A stretch of DNA of 64,000 nucleotides from the IMG/VR virus record IMGVR_UViG_3300017963_007659, positions 62,001-126,000 of that record; one strand, written 5' to 3'. This stretch comes from a virus. This document shows, piece by piece, positions 18,153 to 25,047 of this stretch. The notes under the pieces are model-generated. The model saw nothing but the letters and a program-made list of their open reading frames with translations. It searched no databases and was not told the origin of the DNA. Position 1 is the first letter of the stretch. Every line of letters begins with the position of its first letter. Position numbers and translations under genes: made by a program.

Positions 18153-18686
18153 ATGGCAGTATACTTATGTTTCGGAAGTCAGCCGTACAACCTGAAGTCC
18201 TGGCTGATCCGGAAGCTCACCAGAGGACCCTATTCACACACCTGGATAGAGTACGACTCGGACACCTGGGGAGCCAAGATGGTTGTTCATGCTCAACCTT
18301 CTGGCATTGTTGTAGAAGCTCCAGAGACGGTTTACGAAGAGTATACCCTCATGAAGAGGTACCAGTGTACCTTCTCCGGAGCGGAGGAAGGGCTGAGGAA
18401 GTGCTACGGTTACATCGGCAAGCCCTATGACTACAAGGTCATCCTGACTCATATGTTCTTGCTGATCCTCTACTACATGGTCCCAATCAAGAAGTTCCGG
18501 GATTGGCTCTGGACGAAGACCGTCACCAACAGCAGTGCCTACTCGTGCTCGGAACTCGGAGCACTTCTCCTCCTGAATTCAGGGTATTTCCCTGCACAGG
18601 ACATGGATCCTGAACTGGTGACTCCAACAGACCTGTCGCAGTTCTGTAGCGAGCGCCCCTTGGACTTTCTACCAGAAAAGGTCTAA
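18153..18686 (+). CDS. permuted NlpC/P60 (YiiX-like) enzyme
   Basis: A 177-aa protein. A His in GPYSHTWIEYD (His29) precedes a Cys in SAYSCSELGALLL (Cys132). This is the His-before-Cys order of the circularly permuted papain-fold NlpC/P60 proteins (YaeF/YiiX, LRAT-like). Residues 98-112 are strongly hydrophobic. Known members act as amidases, acyltransferases or peptidases on membrane or cell-wall substrates. Its place at the end of the tail genes would fit local wall or membrane digestion, but that is inference. Confidence 0.65.
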   Translation: MAVYLCFGSQPYNLKSWLIRKLTRGPYSHTWIEYDSDTWGAKMVVHAQPSGIVVEAPETVYEEYTLMKRYQCTFSGAEEGLRKCYGYIGKPYDYKVILTHMFLLILYYMVPIKKFRDWLWTKTVTNSSAYSCSELGALLLLNSGYFPAQDMDPELVTPTDLSQFCSERPLDFLPEKV

Positions 18687-18689
18687 CTC

Positions 18690-19103
18690 ATGGCATGCTG
18701 CCGTCGATCCCCGAAGAGTACTACAATACTACAGCAAGTAGCTTCTAAACGACGGTCAGTGGGCGTTATAACCCCCAAGCAACCCCTGTTCAAACCTGAC
18801 CGTCGAGTATCCCCTACAGCAATGAAACCCAGCGCTTCAATCCTGTGTAAGCACTTCGAGAAGAAGGGCGCAGAGCTTCTTGTAGATGTGACTCCGGAGC
18901 GGAAGATCCTCTTCCAAGCCTCTGGAAGCACGTTCGATCTAGAGGAGAACATTGAGCTTTATGGATGCACTGGAAAGGTACCTACCTTCGTCAAAGCTAT
19001 CAGGCGCAACCTCAACAAATTGGAGGTAGCCCCTACCTCCAAGAGGATAGCCCTAGGGGAGCTACTCGCTGCTACAATCGAGCTTCTCAAGAAAGAAGCA
19101 TGA
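18690..19103 (+). CDS. hypothetical protein
   Basis: A 137-aa basic protein following the NlpC/P60-like gene by 3 bp. The N-terminus is Arg/Lys-rich and contains a CC pair. The C-terminal 50 residues form a likely helical region (FVKAIRRNLNKLEV...). No family is recognised. Confidence 0.5.
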   Translation: MACCRRSPKSTTILQQVASKRRSVGVITPKQPLFKPDRRVSPTAMKPSASILCKHFEKKGAELLVDVTPERKILFQASGSTFDLEENIELYGCTGKVPTFVKAIRRNLNKLEVAPTSKRIALGELLAATIELLKKEA

Positions 19104-19159
19104 GAAGGGTTATTGTGTTGTAGGATGTAACGTGTCTCTCTTTTTGTCTGGATTTGACT

Positions 19160-19474
19160 ATGAGTAAACCATCTGCGGCTCCCGAACTCGAACCTGTTGA
19201 CACCGTTGAATTCGACCCTTGGGAGAAGGTTCTTGACGCTCTCACGGAGCAACGGCAAGATGTAAAGGACATAAAGAGGCAACTCAAAGTCCTCAACACC
19301 AATGTCGAGCTGGTCAGACAAGCCTACGTCGATGGGGCACGACGACTCACCCTCCTTGAAAACGAGTGCCCCAGACGAAACGGCACTTGTCCCACGAGCA
19401 TGACACCTATCCCTACATTATCCGACACGCTGTCTGATGACACAGAGATGGTTCAGTCAGACCAAGACTCCTGA
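19160..19474 (+). CDS. hypothetical coiled-coil protein
   Basis: A 104-aa acidic protein. Residues about 20-70 form a likely coiled coil (LTEQRQDVKDIKRQLKVLNT), followed by a Thr/Ser/Asp-rich tail. The chosen ATG at 19160 follows an in-frame TTG at 19154, and neither has a strong ribosome-binding site. The 3' end overlaps the convergent gene 19453-19755 by 22 bp. It is the last + strand gene of the structural block. Confidence 0.45.
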   Translation: MSKPSAAPELEPVDTVEFDPWEKVLDALTEQRQDVKDIKRQLKVLNTNVELVRQAYVDGARRLTLLENECPRRNGTCPTSMTPIPTLSDTLSDDTEMVQSDQDS

Positions 19475-19755
19475 TAGTCCGCCTCCTCCATCCTCCTTCT
19501 CGTATTCGGATTGTGTTGTCCGGTATGATGACGCTCGTTCCCGCATCCCAAACAGGAACATGGCTGACTCGTCCTTGCATGGAAGCCTAAGACGACGCTC
19601 TCCAGTAGATATTGATTCTGAACGTAGTTGGTGTACTTGTCGGGTTTCTTCAAGAAGTCAAGTAGATAGTACCCTTGACGCAAACGAACACGATTCTTAG
19701 CTCGCTCATACTGAGCACGACGCCAAGCGCGACCACGAACGGGATAGGAACACAC
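19453..19755 (-). CDS. small conserved CSCxxCGN protein
   Basis: A 100-aa basic protein with PCSCLGCGNERHHTGQHNP near the C-terminus. Short basic proteins ending in a CSCxxCGNxR motif are a recurrent uncharacterised family in bacteria and phages, probably zinc-binding. The start is GTG at 19755, placed 7 nt after AAGGAGG. It overlaps the convergent + gene by 22 bp. Confidence 0.55.
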   Translation of the reverse strand: MCSYPVRGRAWRRAQYERAKNRVRLRQGYYLLDFLKKPDKYTNYVQNQYLLESVVLGFHARTSQPCSCLGCGNERHHTGQHNPNTRRRMEEADYQESWSD

Positions 19756-19779
19756 GATGGAACCTCCTTTAGGCTAGCA

Positions 19780-20037
19780 TCATGTGTCCTCCCTTCGTCG
19801 AGCTTTGAATATTTCCTTCGATGAAATCATCTTCTTGCCATCAGCGGCTTCTATGATGTCCATCGAGGGGTAGAGACCTGCACGCATCAGTGCGATTTCA
19901 GAGGGAGACATCTTGGACAAATCTTCTCCGAACTCCTCTTTGATCTTCTCAACGAAGAAGTTCGTTAGGTCCGCGATGGCTTGCAGGTCATCCGTCACGA
20001 TACTTGTAGATACCCTAAGATAGAACCGGAACTTCAA
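19780..20037 (-). CDS. hypothetical protein, start uncertain
   Basis: Up to 85 aa, acidic, helical, with no known motif. The longest frame begins at a TTG at 20037 inside the 3' end of the upstream gene (22-nt overlap). A GTG at about 19998 is an alternative that would remove the overlap. Neither has a clear Shine-Dalgarno. Translational coupling to the upstream gene is possible. A 10-mer repeat copy lies at 20032. Confidence 0.4.
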   Translation of the reverse strand: MKFRFYLRVSTSIVTDDLQAIADLTNFFVEKIKEEFGEDLSKMSPSEIALMRAGLYPSMDIIEAADGKKMISSKEIFKARRREDT

Positions 20038-20266
20038 GAATAGACATGCCTATACAGTGGATATCCCTACCATCCAACTCTACAGTCCTTGGGTCATCCC
20101 CATCGTCAGGATACGCAGACAAAGGCATGTCTTTTAAACGAGGTTTCGGCAACAGTCTCCACCACGCTTCCAGCTTTTCCCTTGACTCCGACACACGGAC
20201 CGGGAAGGTCTGCCTTGGGTAGAAGTCCATCGACTCTCCAGGAATCTCGCCTACAAGTACATACAT
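20015..20266 (-). CDS. hypothetical protein
   Basis: An 83-aa protein starting MYVLVGEIPGESMDFYPRQT. I placed the start at the internal ATG 20266 because the upstream extension would overlap the preceding gene in another frame. No family is recognised. It lies 10 bp downstream of the CxxC protein gene in a - strand operon of small genes. Confidence 0.45.
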   Translation of the reverse strand: MYVLVGEIPGESMDFYPRQTFPVRVSESREKLEAWWRLLPKPRLKDMPLSAYPDDGDDPRTVELDGRDIHCIGMSILEVPVLS

Positions 20267-20276
20267 CCGATAACCC

Positions 20277-20528
20277 CTACAGCCACTCCTCACCGTCTTC
20301 GACAAGCGGCGAGATCTTCCAATCCACAACGACCTCATCGTAGCAAGAGGAGCAGAGGTGTGCTAGATGGACTTCCATGTCCTTTCCGGAATGATAGCCC
20401 CAACTTGCGCGAATCTCGGCGAACTCGAAGTTCATCTTGGCTTCGTCCTCTGTGCTCTTTCCACACTTGTTGCAGATGACGTCAACCACTACGGTCTTCA
20501 AGACTTCGCGATCTTCGGTTTTCTTCAT
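20277..20528 (-). CDS. small zinc-binding conserved phage protein
   Basis: An 83-aa protein with two CxxC pairs (CNKCGKS near residue 19 and LCSSCYDE near 59). Between them is a segment FEFAEIRASWGYHSGKD, the pattern of a widespread uncharacterised phage/bacterial family in which two zinc knuckles flank 'f.f..i...wGy.s..Dg'. The start ATG lies exactly 6 nt after AGTCAAAG with no Shine-Dalgarno, making it one of the predicted leaderless genes. Confidence 0.6.
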   Translation of the reverse strand: MKKTEDREVLKTVVVDVICNKCGKSTEDEAKMNFEFAEIRASWGYHSGKDMEVHLAHLCSSCYDEVVVDWKISPLVEDGEEWL

Positions 20529-20548
20529 GGATTTCTTTGACTAGATTT
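20529..20548 (-). promoter_or_regulatory. AGTCAAAG promoter, leaderless type
   Basis: Read on the - strand it is AAATCTAGTCAAAG, then AAATCC, then the ATG of the gene 20277-20528. Spacing from AGTCAAAG to ATG is 6 nt. It faces away from the sigma70-like promoter at 20552, forming a divergent promoter pair 4 bp apart. Confidence 0.7.
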
Positions 20549-20551
20549 TTG

Positions 20552-20580
20552 TTGACATGGGAGCGAGATTCTTGTAGTGT
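20552..20580 (+). promoter_or_regulatory. sigma70-like promoter TTGACA-N17-TAGTGT
   Basis: TTGACA at 20552-20557 and TAGTGT at 20575-20580, with a 17-bp spacer ending in GATTCTTG. The following leader ends GTTGGTTGGAGGAAAGC just before the ATG at 20605. The same cassette recurs before at least nine other genes. Confidence 0.8.
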
Positions 20581-20604
20581 GTTCTCAGTTGGTTGGAGGA
20601 AAGC

Positions 20605-20856
20605 ATGGACACCGTCACGACAATCGATGGAACTGAATACCCCTACGAATGCGCCTGTGGCGAGACCTATTCCAACATCGACGCGGCGATCTGCTGCCGT
20701 AAGTGCCGCACCTACACGAATCAGGGCTACTGCGACGAGGTCATCGACCTCCGTCACGGTGGTATCGTCTGGACCTCCAACGTCGTCTACGATTGGGCTT
20801 GGGAACTCTCCGGAGCCCAAGGCAAGTGGCCGACTCTCGCAACCGTGTGGAACTAA
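20605..20856 (+). CDS. small Cys-rich protein, probable early gene
   Basis: An 83-aa protein. Cysteines at CACGET and CCRKCRTYT...GYCDEV suggest a zinc-binding fold. The rest is acidic and aromatic. The start ATG follows GGAGGAAAGC 5 nt after the Shine-Dalgarno. It has its own sigma70-like promoter, like a set of other small unknown genes. Function unknown; host takeover is a plausible role given the strong host-type promoter. Confidence 0.6.
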   Translation: MDTVTTIDGTEYPYECACGETYSNIDAAICCRKCRTYTNQGYCDEVIDLRHGGIVWTSNVVYDWAWELSGAQGKWPTLATVWN

Positions 20857-20863
20857 GCGGATC

Positions 20864-20892
20864 TATACACCAGGAACAGATTCTTGTAGTGT
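20864..20892 (+). promoter_or_regulatory. sigma70-like promoter with weak -35
   Basis: TAGTGT at 20887-20892, preceded by GATTCTTG as in the other cassettes, 17 bp downstream of TATACA (4 of 6 matches to TTGACA). The leader is short: the GGAGG overlaps the bases right after the -10, and the ATG is at 20903. Transcription from the -10 would begin close to or within the ribosome-binding site, so read-through from the upstream promoter may be the main source. Confidence 0.5.
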
Positions 20893-20902
20893 GGAGGACA
20901 GT

Positions 20903-21121
20903 ATGAGCATAGAACGTTACACCGACGCCCCTGAGTGCTACGACGGCTTCGGTACCCAGACGGTTCGCGAGACAGGGCGCTCCACGAAGCGCGGTCCCGT
21001 TCGTGTCGTCTCCCTCGTCCCCCGCCATCAGAACTGGCAGGAGATGCGCTACAGCTCAGGTATGCACCTCTGCATGGACCAAAAGAAGTGGGACGACCTC
21101 AAAGACCTCATCACTGTCTGA
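20903..21121 (+). CDS. hypothetical protein
   Basis: A 72-aa basic protein starting MSIERYTDAPECYDG, with no recognised motif. The start follows GTGGAGGACAGT. It lies 46 bp after the preceding small gene and 13 bp before the next in the + island within the - strand block. Confidence 0.5.
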   Translation: MSIERYTDAPECYDGFGTQTVRETGRSTKRGPVRVVSLVPRHQNWQEMRYSSGMHLCMDQKKWDDLKDLITV

Positions 21122-21134
21122 ATAGGAGCATGAC

Positions 21135-21362
21135 ATGGAGAAGCATTACGTTATCGAGGAGCTGGAGAAGAAGTACGCTCCCTTGTGGTGGCACCTACAA
21201 GGATTGACCTACACTGCCTCTGGGTATGGGTCAAAGATCCCTACCGACCACAAGGTGCGGTTGCCTGGAGACTCTCGCTGGCGTCGAGTGTACCATACGA
21301 TCTGGAGCAACAGCGGCACCTCCTGGGTCCAATACAAAGGCGAACGGATTGTAATCCGGTAG
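21135..21362 (+). CDS. hypothetical protein
   Basis: A 75-aa protein rich in Trp and Tyr: LWWHLQGLTY, then RRVYHTIWSNSGTSWVQYKG. The pattern 'lp...RrvY...wSNsGT.wv' occurs in short uncharacterised phage proteins. AGGAGCATGAC provides the ribosome-binding site. Confidence 0.5.
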   Translation: MEKHYVIEELEKKYAPLWWHLQGLTYTASGYGSKIPTDHKVRLPGDSRWRRVYHTIWSNSGTSWVQYKGERIVIR

Positions 21363-21372
21363 CGGGTTTTTC

Positions 21373-21401
21373 TTGACAGACTGAAGCGATTCCTGTAATG
21401 T
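21373..21401 (+). promoter_or_regulatory. sigma70-like promoter TTGACA-N17-TAATGT
   Basis: TTGACA at 21373-21378 and TAATGT at 21396-21401 with a 17-bp spacer ending GATTCCTG, a variant of the usual GATTCTTG. The leader includes TTGGAGGACATC before the ATG at 21426. Confidence 0.75.
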
Positions 21402-21425
21402 AGTCTTTGTCAATTGGAGGACATC

Positions 21426-21806
21426 ATGGGTTGGAATGGTCTTCTTGGAAATAACGGTCGCGTCAATCCCTCGGATGAAGAGGTGAAGAGAAACCGCGCC
21501 GCGAAAGCCCGGAAAACGGCTGAGGCTGAAGAGCTGTTCTCTCAGCCCAGACCCGCTACAGATTGGGACCGTATGCTCCAAACGGCAGTGGAAGAAGCTC
21601 AAGTCGATAGCGACTGGCATGAGCCGAAACCTGATCCCACGGACGAAGAGATCGCGGCCCTTCTCGCTTGGTTTGGCTCCCGTGACGAAGGCATGTCCTA
21701 CTTGACGTCATTCCTCGCCGAACGCGGTTGGAATACTCTTGAAGACCTCTGGACGATGCGCGAAGCCCTTCTCATCGTTCAATATCAGTACCTCTCTGGG
21801 AACTAA
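21426..21806 (+). CDS. hypothetical acidic protein
   Basis: A 126-aa soluble acidic protein (MGWNGLLGNNGRVNPSDEEV...) with Trp-rich helices in its second half. No family is recognised. It has its own sigma70-like promoter and a GGAGG ribosome-binding site. It ends 4 bp inside the convergent methyltransferase gene. Confidence 0.5.
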   Translation: MGWNGLLGNNGRVNPSDEEVKRNRAAKARKTAEAEELFSQPRPATDWDRMLQTAVEEAQVDSDWHEPKPDPTDEEIAALLAWFGSRDEGMSYLTSFLAERGWNTLEDLWTMREALLIVQYQYLSGN

Positions 21807-22939
21807 CCAAAGAGCTTCACGTAGGGAAGAATCCCGCTCTCAATCCTCTCCTTCGCTATCTCAGCATACTCAGGGTTCAGTTCTACCCCAATGAAATGCC
21901 GGTCGTTCTTCACGCACACCAAACCAGTCGTTCCTGAGCCGCAGAAGGGGTCCAGGACGGTCGCTGGGACAGGAGTAGTCTCTTCGCACTCACAGGTTCT
22001 CCACGGAGCACCACAGGAGGAACAGACGCCTTCTGAGCTGGTTCCTGCCCGTATCATCGGAGTGATGAGGGCTTCCGGAAAAGTGGCGAAGTGGGAACCC
22101 TTGAAGGGCTGAGGATTGACATGAAACACGTTTGTTGGGTCCTGCTCCTTCAAGAAGTCACCCAGGATATCAGGGTGGTTTTCTGCCAACCACAGAGGAA
22201 GAGCAGTAGAATCCTCCACATGCCAAACGGATCGCCTGTTCCGCTTCTTGTACAGGGTCTCGCACTTCTCCTCGGAGCCAGGACCTCCCTTGCTAATCTG
22301 CTCCTGTCTCTTGAAGTTGTTCCCAGCTGCGTGGTCGGAGACGGCGTCTTCCTTGATCGCTTCGTGGTCGTAGAAGTAGTACCTACTCTTAGAGAACATG
22401 AAAACATTCTCGAAAGACCTTGTACAACGATCTCGAACCGGTTCAGGCATACAAGAACCTCCACGATAGTGAGGACCAGATATGCCTTTTGCCCATATAA
22501 GGTCTTGCCTGAGATAGTAGCCAGCATCCCGTAAGGCAAAAGCAACCTTCCAGGGTATACCTATCAAATCCTTCGGTTTGAGACCAAAGTCCGAGGCATC
22601 TACTTTGGCCCATCGTTTGACAGTCTTTTGTCCCTTCTCGTCACCTTTCCCTTTACGGCTTTCCCAATGCCCATGTCCCTTCGCTTGTGCATAGCTGTCA
22701 CCTAGAACAACAAACAAGGTCCCATCATTCCGGAGGACGCGATGAACTTCCTTGAAGACCTCTACAAGAGTCTGTACGAAAGCCTCTGGAGTGTCCTCCA
22801 GACCTATCTGTCCGTTAATATCGTAATCACGCAGATTCCAATACGGAGGACTCGTCACACAGCAGTGCACAGACTGGTCAGGGATCTCCCGTAGCTTCTC
22901 TTTGGCGTCCCCTACAAGAATCTCGTACCGACTTGTCAT
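21803..22939 (-). CDS. DNA N4/N6 methyltransferase
   Basis: A 378-aa protein. The catalytic motif TSPPYWNLRDY is at about residues 29-39 and the SAM-binding motif DPFCGSGTTG is near residue 332. This order (catalytic motif first) is that of the beta class of amino-methyltransferases, and SPPYW is frequent in N4-cytosine enzymes. A CSSCGAPWRTCEC zinc-like insert precedes the SAM motif. The ATG at 22939 overlaps the stop of the upstream gene as ATGA. Probable role: self-protection of phage DNA against host restriction. No restriction partner is seen. Confidence 0.85.
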   Translation of the reverse strand: MTSRYEILVGDAKEKLREIPDQSVHCCVTSPPYWNLRDYDINGQIGLEDTPEAFVQTLVEVFKEVHRVLRNDGTLFVVLGDSYAQAKGHGHWESRKGKGDEKGQKTVKRWAKVDASDFGLKPKDLIGIPWKVAFALRDAGYYLRQDLIWAKGISGPHYRGGSCMPEPVRDRCTRSFENVFMFSKSRYYFYDHEAIKEDAVSDHAAGNNFKRQEQISKGGPGSEEKCETLYKKRNRRSVWHVEDSTALPLWLAENHPDILGDFLKEQDPTNVFHVNPQPFKGSHFATFPEALITPMIRAGTSSEGVCSSCGAPWRTCECEETTPVPATVLDPFCGSGTTGLVCVKNDRHFIGVELNPEYAEIAKERIESGILPYVKLFG

Positions 22940-23190
22940 GGACAAAGGACCACACAGGGACGGGCGTCTTCCCGCATGTCGTCCTCTGTGTAACCTTCCT
23001 CCTCCAGCTCTTCTGTGAGCTTCAGGAAATGAACCGAAATCTCGTAGCCTTCTTTGAGGTAGCCTTGGTCTGTGGATACAGCATACAGCTCCCCGTAGGC
23101 ATTGCCCTCAGCATCAGAAGCAACGAGAACGACTGTGTTCTCATCTACAGTCTGGAGTACTTTGATCAGCTCACCTGCCCGCATTTTCAT
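22936..23190 (-). CDS. hypothetical acidic protein
   Basis: An 84-aa protein beginning MKMRAGELIKVLQTVDENTV. The 'm..geLi..L...d.nt.V' opening is shared by many small uncharacterised phage proteins. GGGGAGAGT precedes the ATG. It is translationally coupled (ATGA) to the methyltransferase downstream. Confidence 0.55.
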   Translation of the reverse strand: MKMRAGELIKVLQTVDENTVVLVASDAEGNAYGELYAVSTDQGYLKEGYEISVHFLKLTEELEEEGYTEDDMREDARPCVVLCP

Positions 23191-23267
23191 ACTCTCCCCA
23201 GAGGTCTATCCCAGCTTGTAGACTTCCCCATCCAGCCGGGGGACGCTGACCGAACTCATCAGGCACC

Positions 23268-24194
23268 TCACACCAAGAACTGCCCACAGGCAGCCATGAC
23301 CTCGCTACCTGGAGATGTCTGCACCTTCACCCTCGGAAGCTCCTTCAAGAATAGCTCAGACACCTCATCGAACCGCTGTGATTCAGTGAATGGCGACCCT
23401 GAACACTGGTTGTAGCGGAGCAGCCGCAGCTCCAGGTCTGGACGTTCGGTAAAGAACCTCATGAGCTGCTCTATCTCCTCTGGAGAGTCGTTGATCCCCT
23501 CGAAGAGTAGCAGGTGACAGATGAGGGAGTTAGGCACCTTCCAGGAGCCTCTCAGGCGGTCCAGACGCTCTTGAAACCTGCTTCCATGCTTCCCCATGAG
23601 GAAGCACCTCGTCTCCTCGTTCAGAGACCCCAGAGAGATGAATAGGCGCACCAACGGGCGAGTCCTATCCTGCTCATTCTGGACTTCCGGAATCGTCTGG
23701 ACTTCCTTTACGAGCATGTCCAGGAGGTACTCTGGCATATTCTTGAAGTCGTAGTCAGGGAAGGAGGTGCCGACATCCACACAGTCCAGCCCTGTAGCCT
23801 TCTGGTGGTCTTTGAGGACACTCCGAAGAATCGAGGAAGTGACACAGCAGAGACTGCCTATCTCTGCCAGGGGCTCTCCCATCCCCATCCAAGCCAGCTT
23901 GACCTTCTTCTTCGTGATCGCCCGCCGATAGGTCGTCGCGTAGCTGATAGCATGCGAGAGGTTCTCTTCGATAGTCCACGGTTCGATCCGCTGGTACTTG
24001 CAGCCCTTCGTAGAGAGCATACAGAACTTGCAGTTCATCTTGCAACCGTAGGAGCAGGAGGCGAAGACGCTGTACTTCTCGCTGGCTTCGGATCCGAGAC
24101 CGGAACAGCCACCAACGTCTTTGATAGCCGTCTCTGAGAAGTCAGAGTGAATGAACTTGTAGACGGACCCGTCTTTAGTCGTCTTGACTTCCAT
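23268..24194 (-). CDS. RlmN/Cfr-like radical SAM protein
   Basis: A 308-aa protein. The radical SAM cluster motif GCKMNCKFC gives Cys51, Cys55 and Cys58 (CxxxCxxC). GMGEPL follows at about 104-109 and AACGQ close to the C-terminus (about 302-306). These are the hallmarks of the RlmN/Cfr family, which methylates C2 or C8 of A2503 in 23S rRNA (RlmN also A37 of some tRNAs) using a methyl-carrying Cys in the C-terminal motif. The protein lacks the usual extra N-terminal domain. The start at 24194 follows AAGGAGATACGA. Phage-encoded members could act on host ribosomes or tRNA. Confidence 0.8.
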   Translation of the reverse strand: MEVKTTKDGSVYKFIHSDFSETAIKDVGGCSGLGSEASEKYSVFASCSYGCKMNCKFCMLSTKGCKYQRIEPWTIEENLSHAISYATTYRRAITKKKVKLAWMGMGEPLAEIGSLCCVTSSILRSVLKDHQKATGLDCVDVGTSFPDYDFKNMPEYLLDMLVKEVQTIPEVQNEQDRTRPLVRLFISLGSLNEETRCFLMGKHGSRFQERLDRLRGSWKVPNSLICHLLLFEGINDSPEEIEQLMRFFTERPDLELRLLRYNQCSGSPFTESQRFDEVSELFLKELPRVKVQTSPGSEVMAACGQFLV

Positions 24195-24459
24195 TCGTAT
24201 CTCCTTCTGGTGCGTCTGTCGTACATTTCTCACACAGAACAAGTCCCACCACATCTACGTGTTGGTCGATCAGCGTGCCACATCCAAAACACGCGCGGGT
24301 ATGAATGCTTGCTGCCTTCCACGAACAAGACCGGGGACGTTCTAGGGCTCTCTCCTGCTGTAGCTGTCCCAGAAGATACTCAGCATGCTCCTTCGGATTT
24401 CCTGGAGGAAGGTCATAGACAAGGATGTTCAAAAGCTCAAACAGCCGGTCTTCATCCAT
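24175..24459 (-). CDS. small zinc-finger-like protein
   Basis: A 94-aa protein. Helical N-terminal half; the C-terminal half contains ACFGCGTLI and LCEKC, a two-CxxC zinc-ribbon-like arrangement. It starts on the overlapping stop/start (ATGA) with the upstream gene, and its 3' end overlaps the RlmN-like gene start by 20 bp. Co-translation with that gene is likely. Function unknown. Confidence 0.5.
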   Translation of the reverse strand: MDEDRLFELLNILVYDLPPGNPKEHAEYLLGQLQQERALERPRSCSWKAASIHTRACFGCGTLIDQHVDVVGLVLCEKCTTDAPEGDTNGSQDD

Positions 24460-24746
24460 CAGTCTACGCCCATCTCAGGTTCAAAGACCTCCACTTCCGT
24501 GCAGGGAGGCTCAGGACCCTCATCCACTTCAAGAATCTTCACGATCTCAGCCGTGTAGTTGAGCTTCTCAAAGATGTTCTGCACATCCTTGCGCGCCTTC
24601 AAGAAGCTCTCAGCCTGTTCCTTCGTATCGAACAGGAAAGCGTTCTCCGTGTTGGTCAGCAGAGCGACCGGATACTCCGGATATTCTCCGAGATACCTCA
24701 TGCTCGCTACCGTATTAACAGGATATGTAGCTGAAATTACGAACAT
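24459..24746 (-). CDS. hypothetical protein
   Basis: A 95-aa acidic protein with an N-terminal beta segment (MFVISATYPVN) and a helical centre. The layout resembles small domains with 'f.tkeqAesfl' found in many phage proteins. It is coupled to both neighbours by start/stop overlaps. No function assigned. Confidence 0.5.
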   Translation of the reverse strand: MFVISATYPVNTVASMRYLGEYPEYPVALLTNTENAFLFDTKEQAESFLKARKDVQNIFEKLNYTAEIVKILEVDEGPEPPCTEVEVFEPEMGVD

Positions 24747-24955
24747 TACTTCGCTCCTCTCGTAACTTTCGTTAGGTCTAGGTACTCTCCATCGCGCACC
24801 AGAACGTGTGTGGGGTCGGAGATGACCAACTTTGCTCGGATGTCTCCTTCATGGACGTATTCCGCATAGTAGACTCCATCCTCATACGTCAAGTAGGCGA
24901 AGCCTTGTGCGTTTGGGAGAGTCTCGACGTATAGAACGCATCGCTTTTTTGGCAT
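24746..24955 (-). CDS. hypothetical protein
   Basis: A 69-aa, probably all-beta protein (RCVLYVETLPNAQGFAYLTY). GAGGTAAATA precedes the ATG. It lies 8 bp after a predicted 27-residue membrane protein and overlaps the next gene by one base. Confidence 0.5.
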   Translation of the reverse strand: MPKKRCVLYVETLPNAQGFAYLTYEDGVYYAEYVHEGDIRAKLVISDPTHVLVRDGEYLDLTKVTRGAK

Positions 24956-24963
24956 TATTTACC

Positions 24964-25047
24964 TCACAGGCATGAATCGAAGAGAATCGCTCCTACGACT
25001 AGCCCAACAAAGATGACCAGAACCCCGTACTTATCCCACCAAGGCAT
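24964..25047 (-). CDS. 27-residue single-span membrane microprotein
   Basis: A very short frame starting on the last base of the polymerase stop codon (TGATG overlap). It begins MPWWDKYGVLVIF, continues as one hydrophobic helix (residues about 8-23) and ends in SCL. Coupled translation from the polymerase gene, the coherent membrane span, and the following gene's ribosome-binding site beginning right after it support a real gene. Function unknown. Confidence 0.45.
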   Translation of the reverse strand: MPWWDKYGVLVIFVGLVVGAILFDSCL

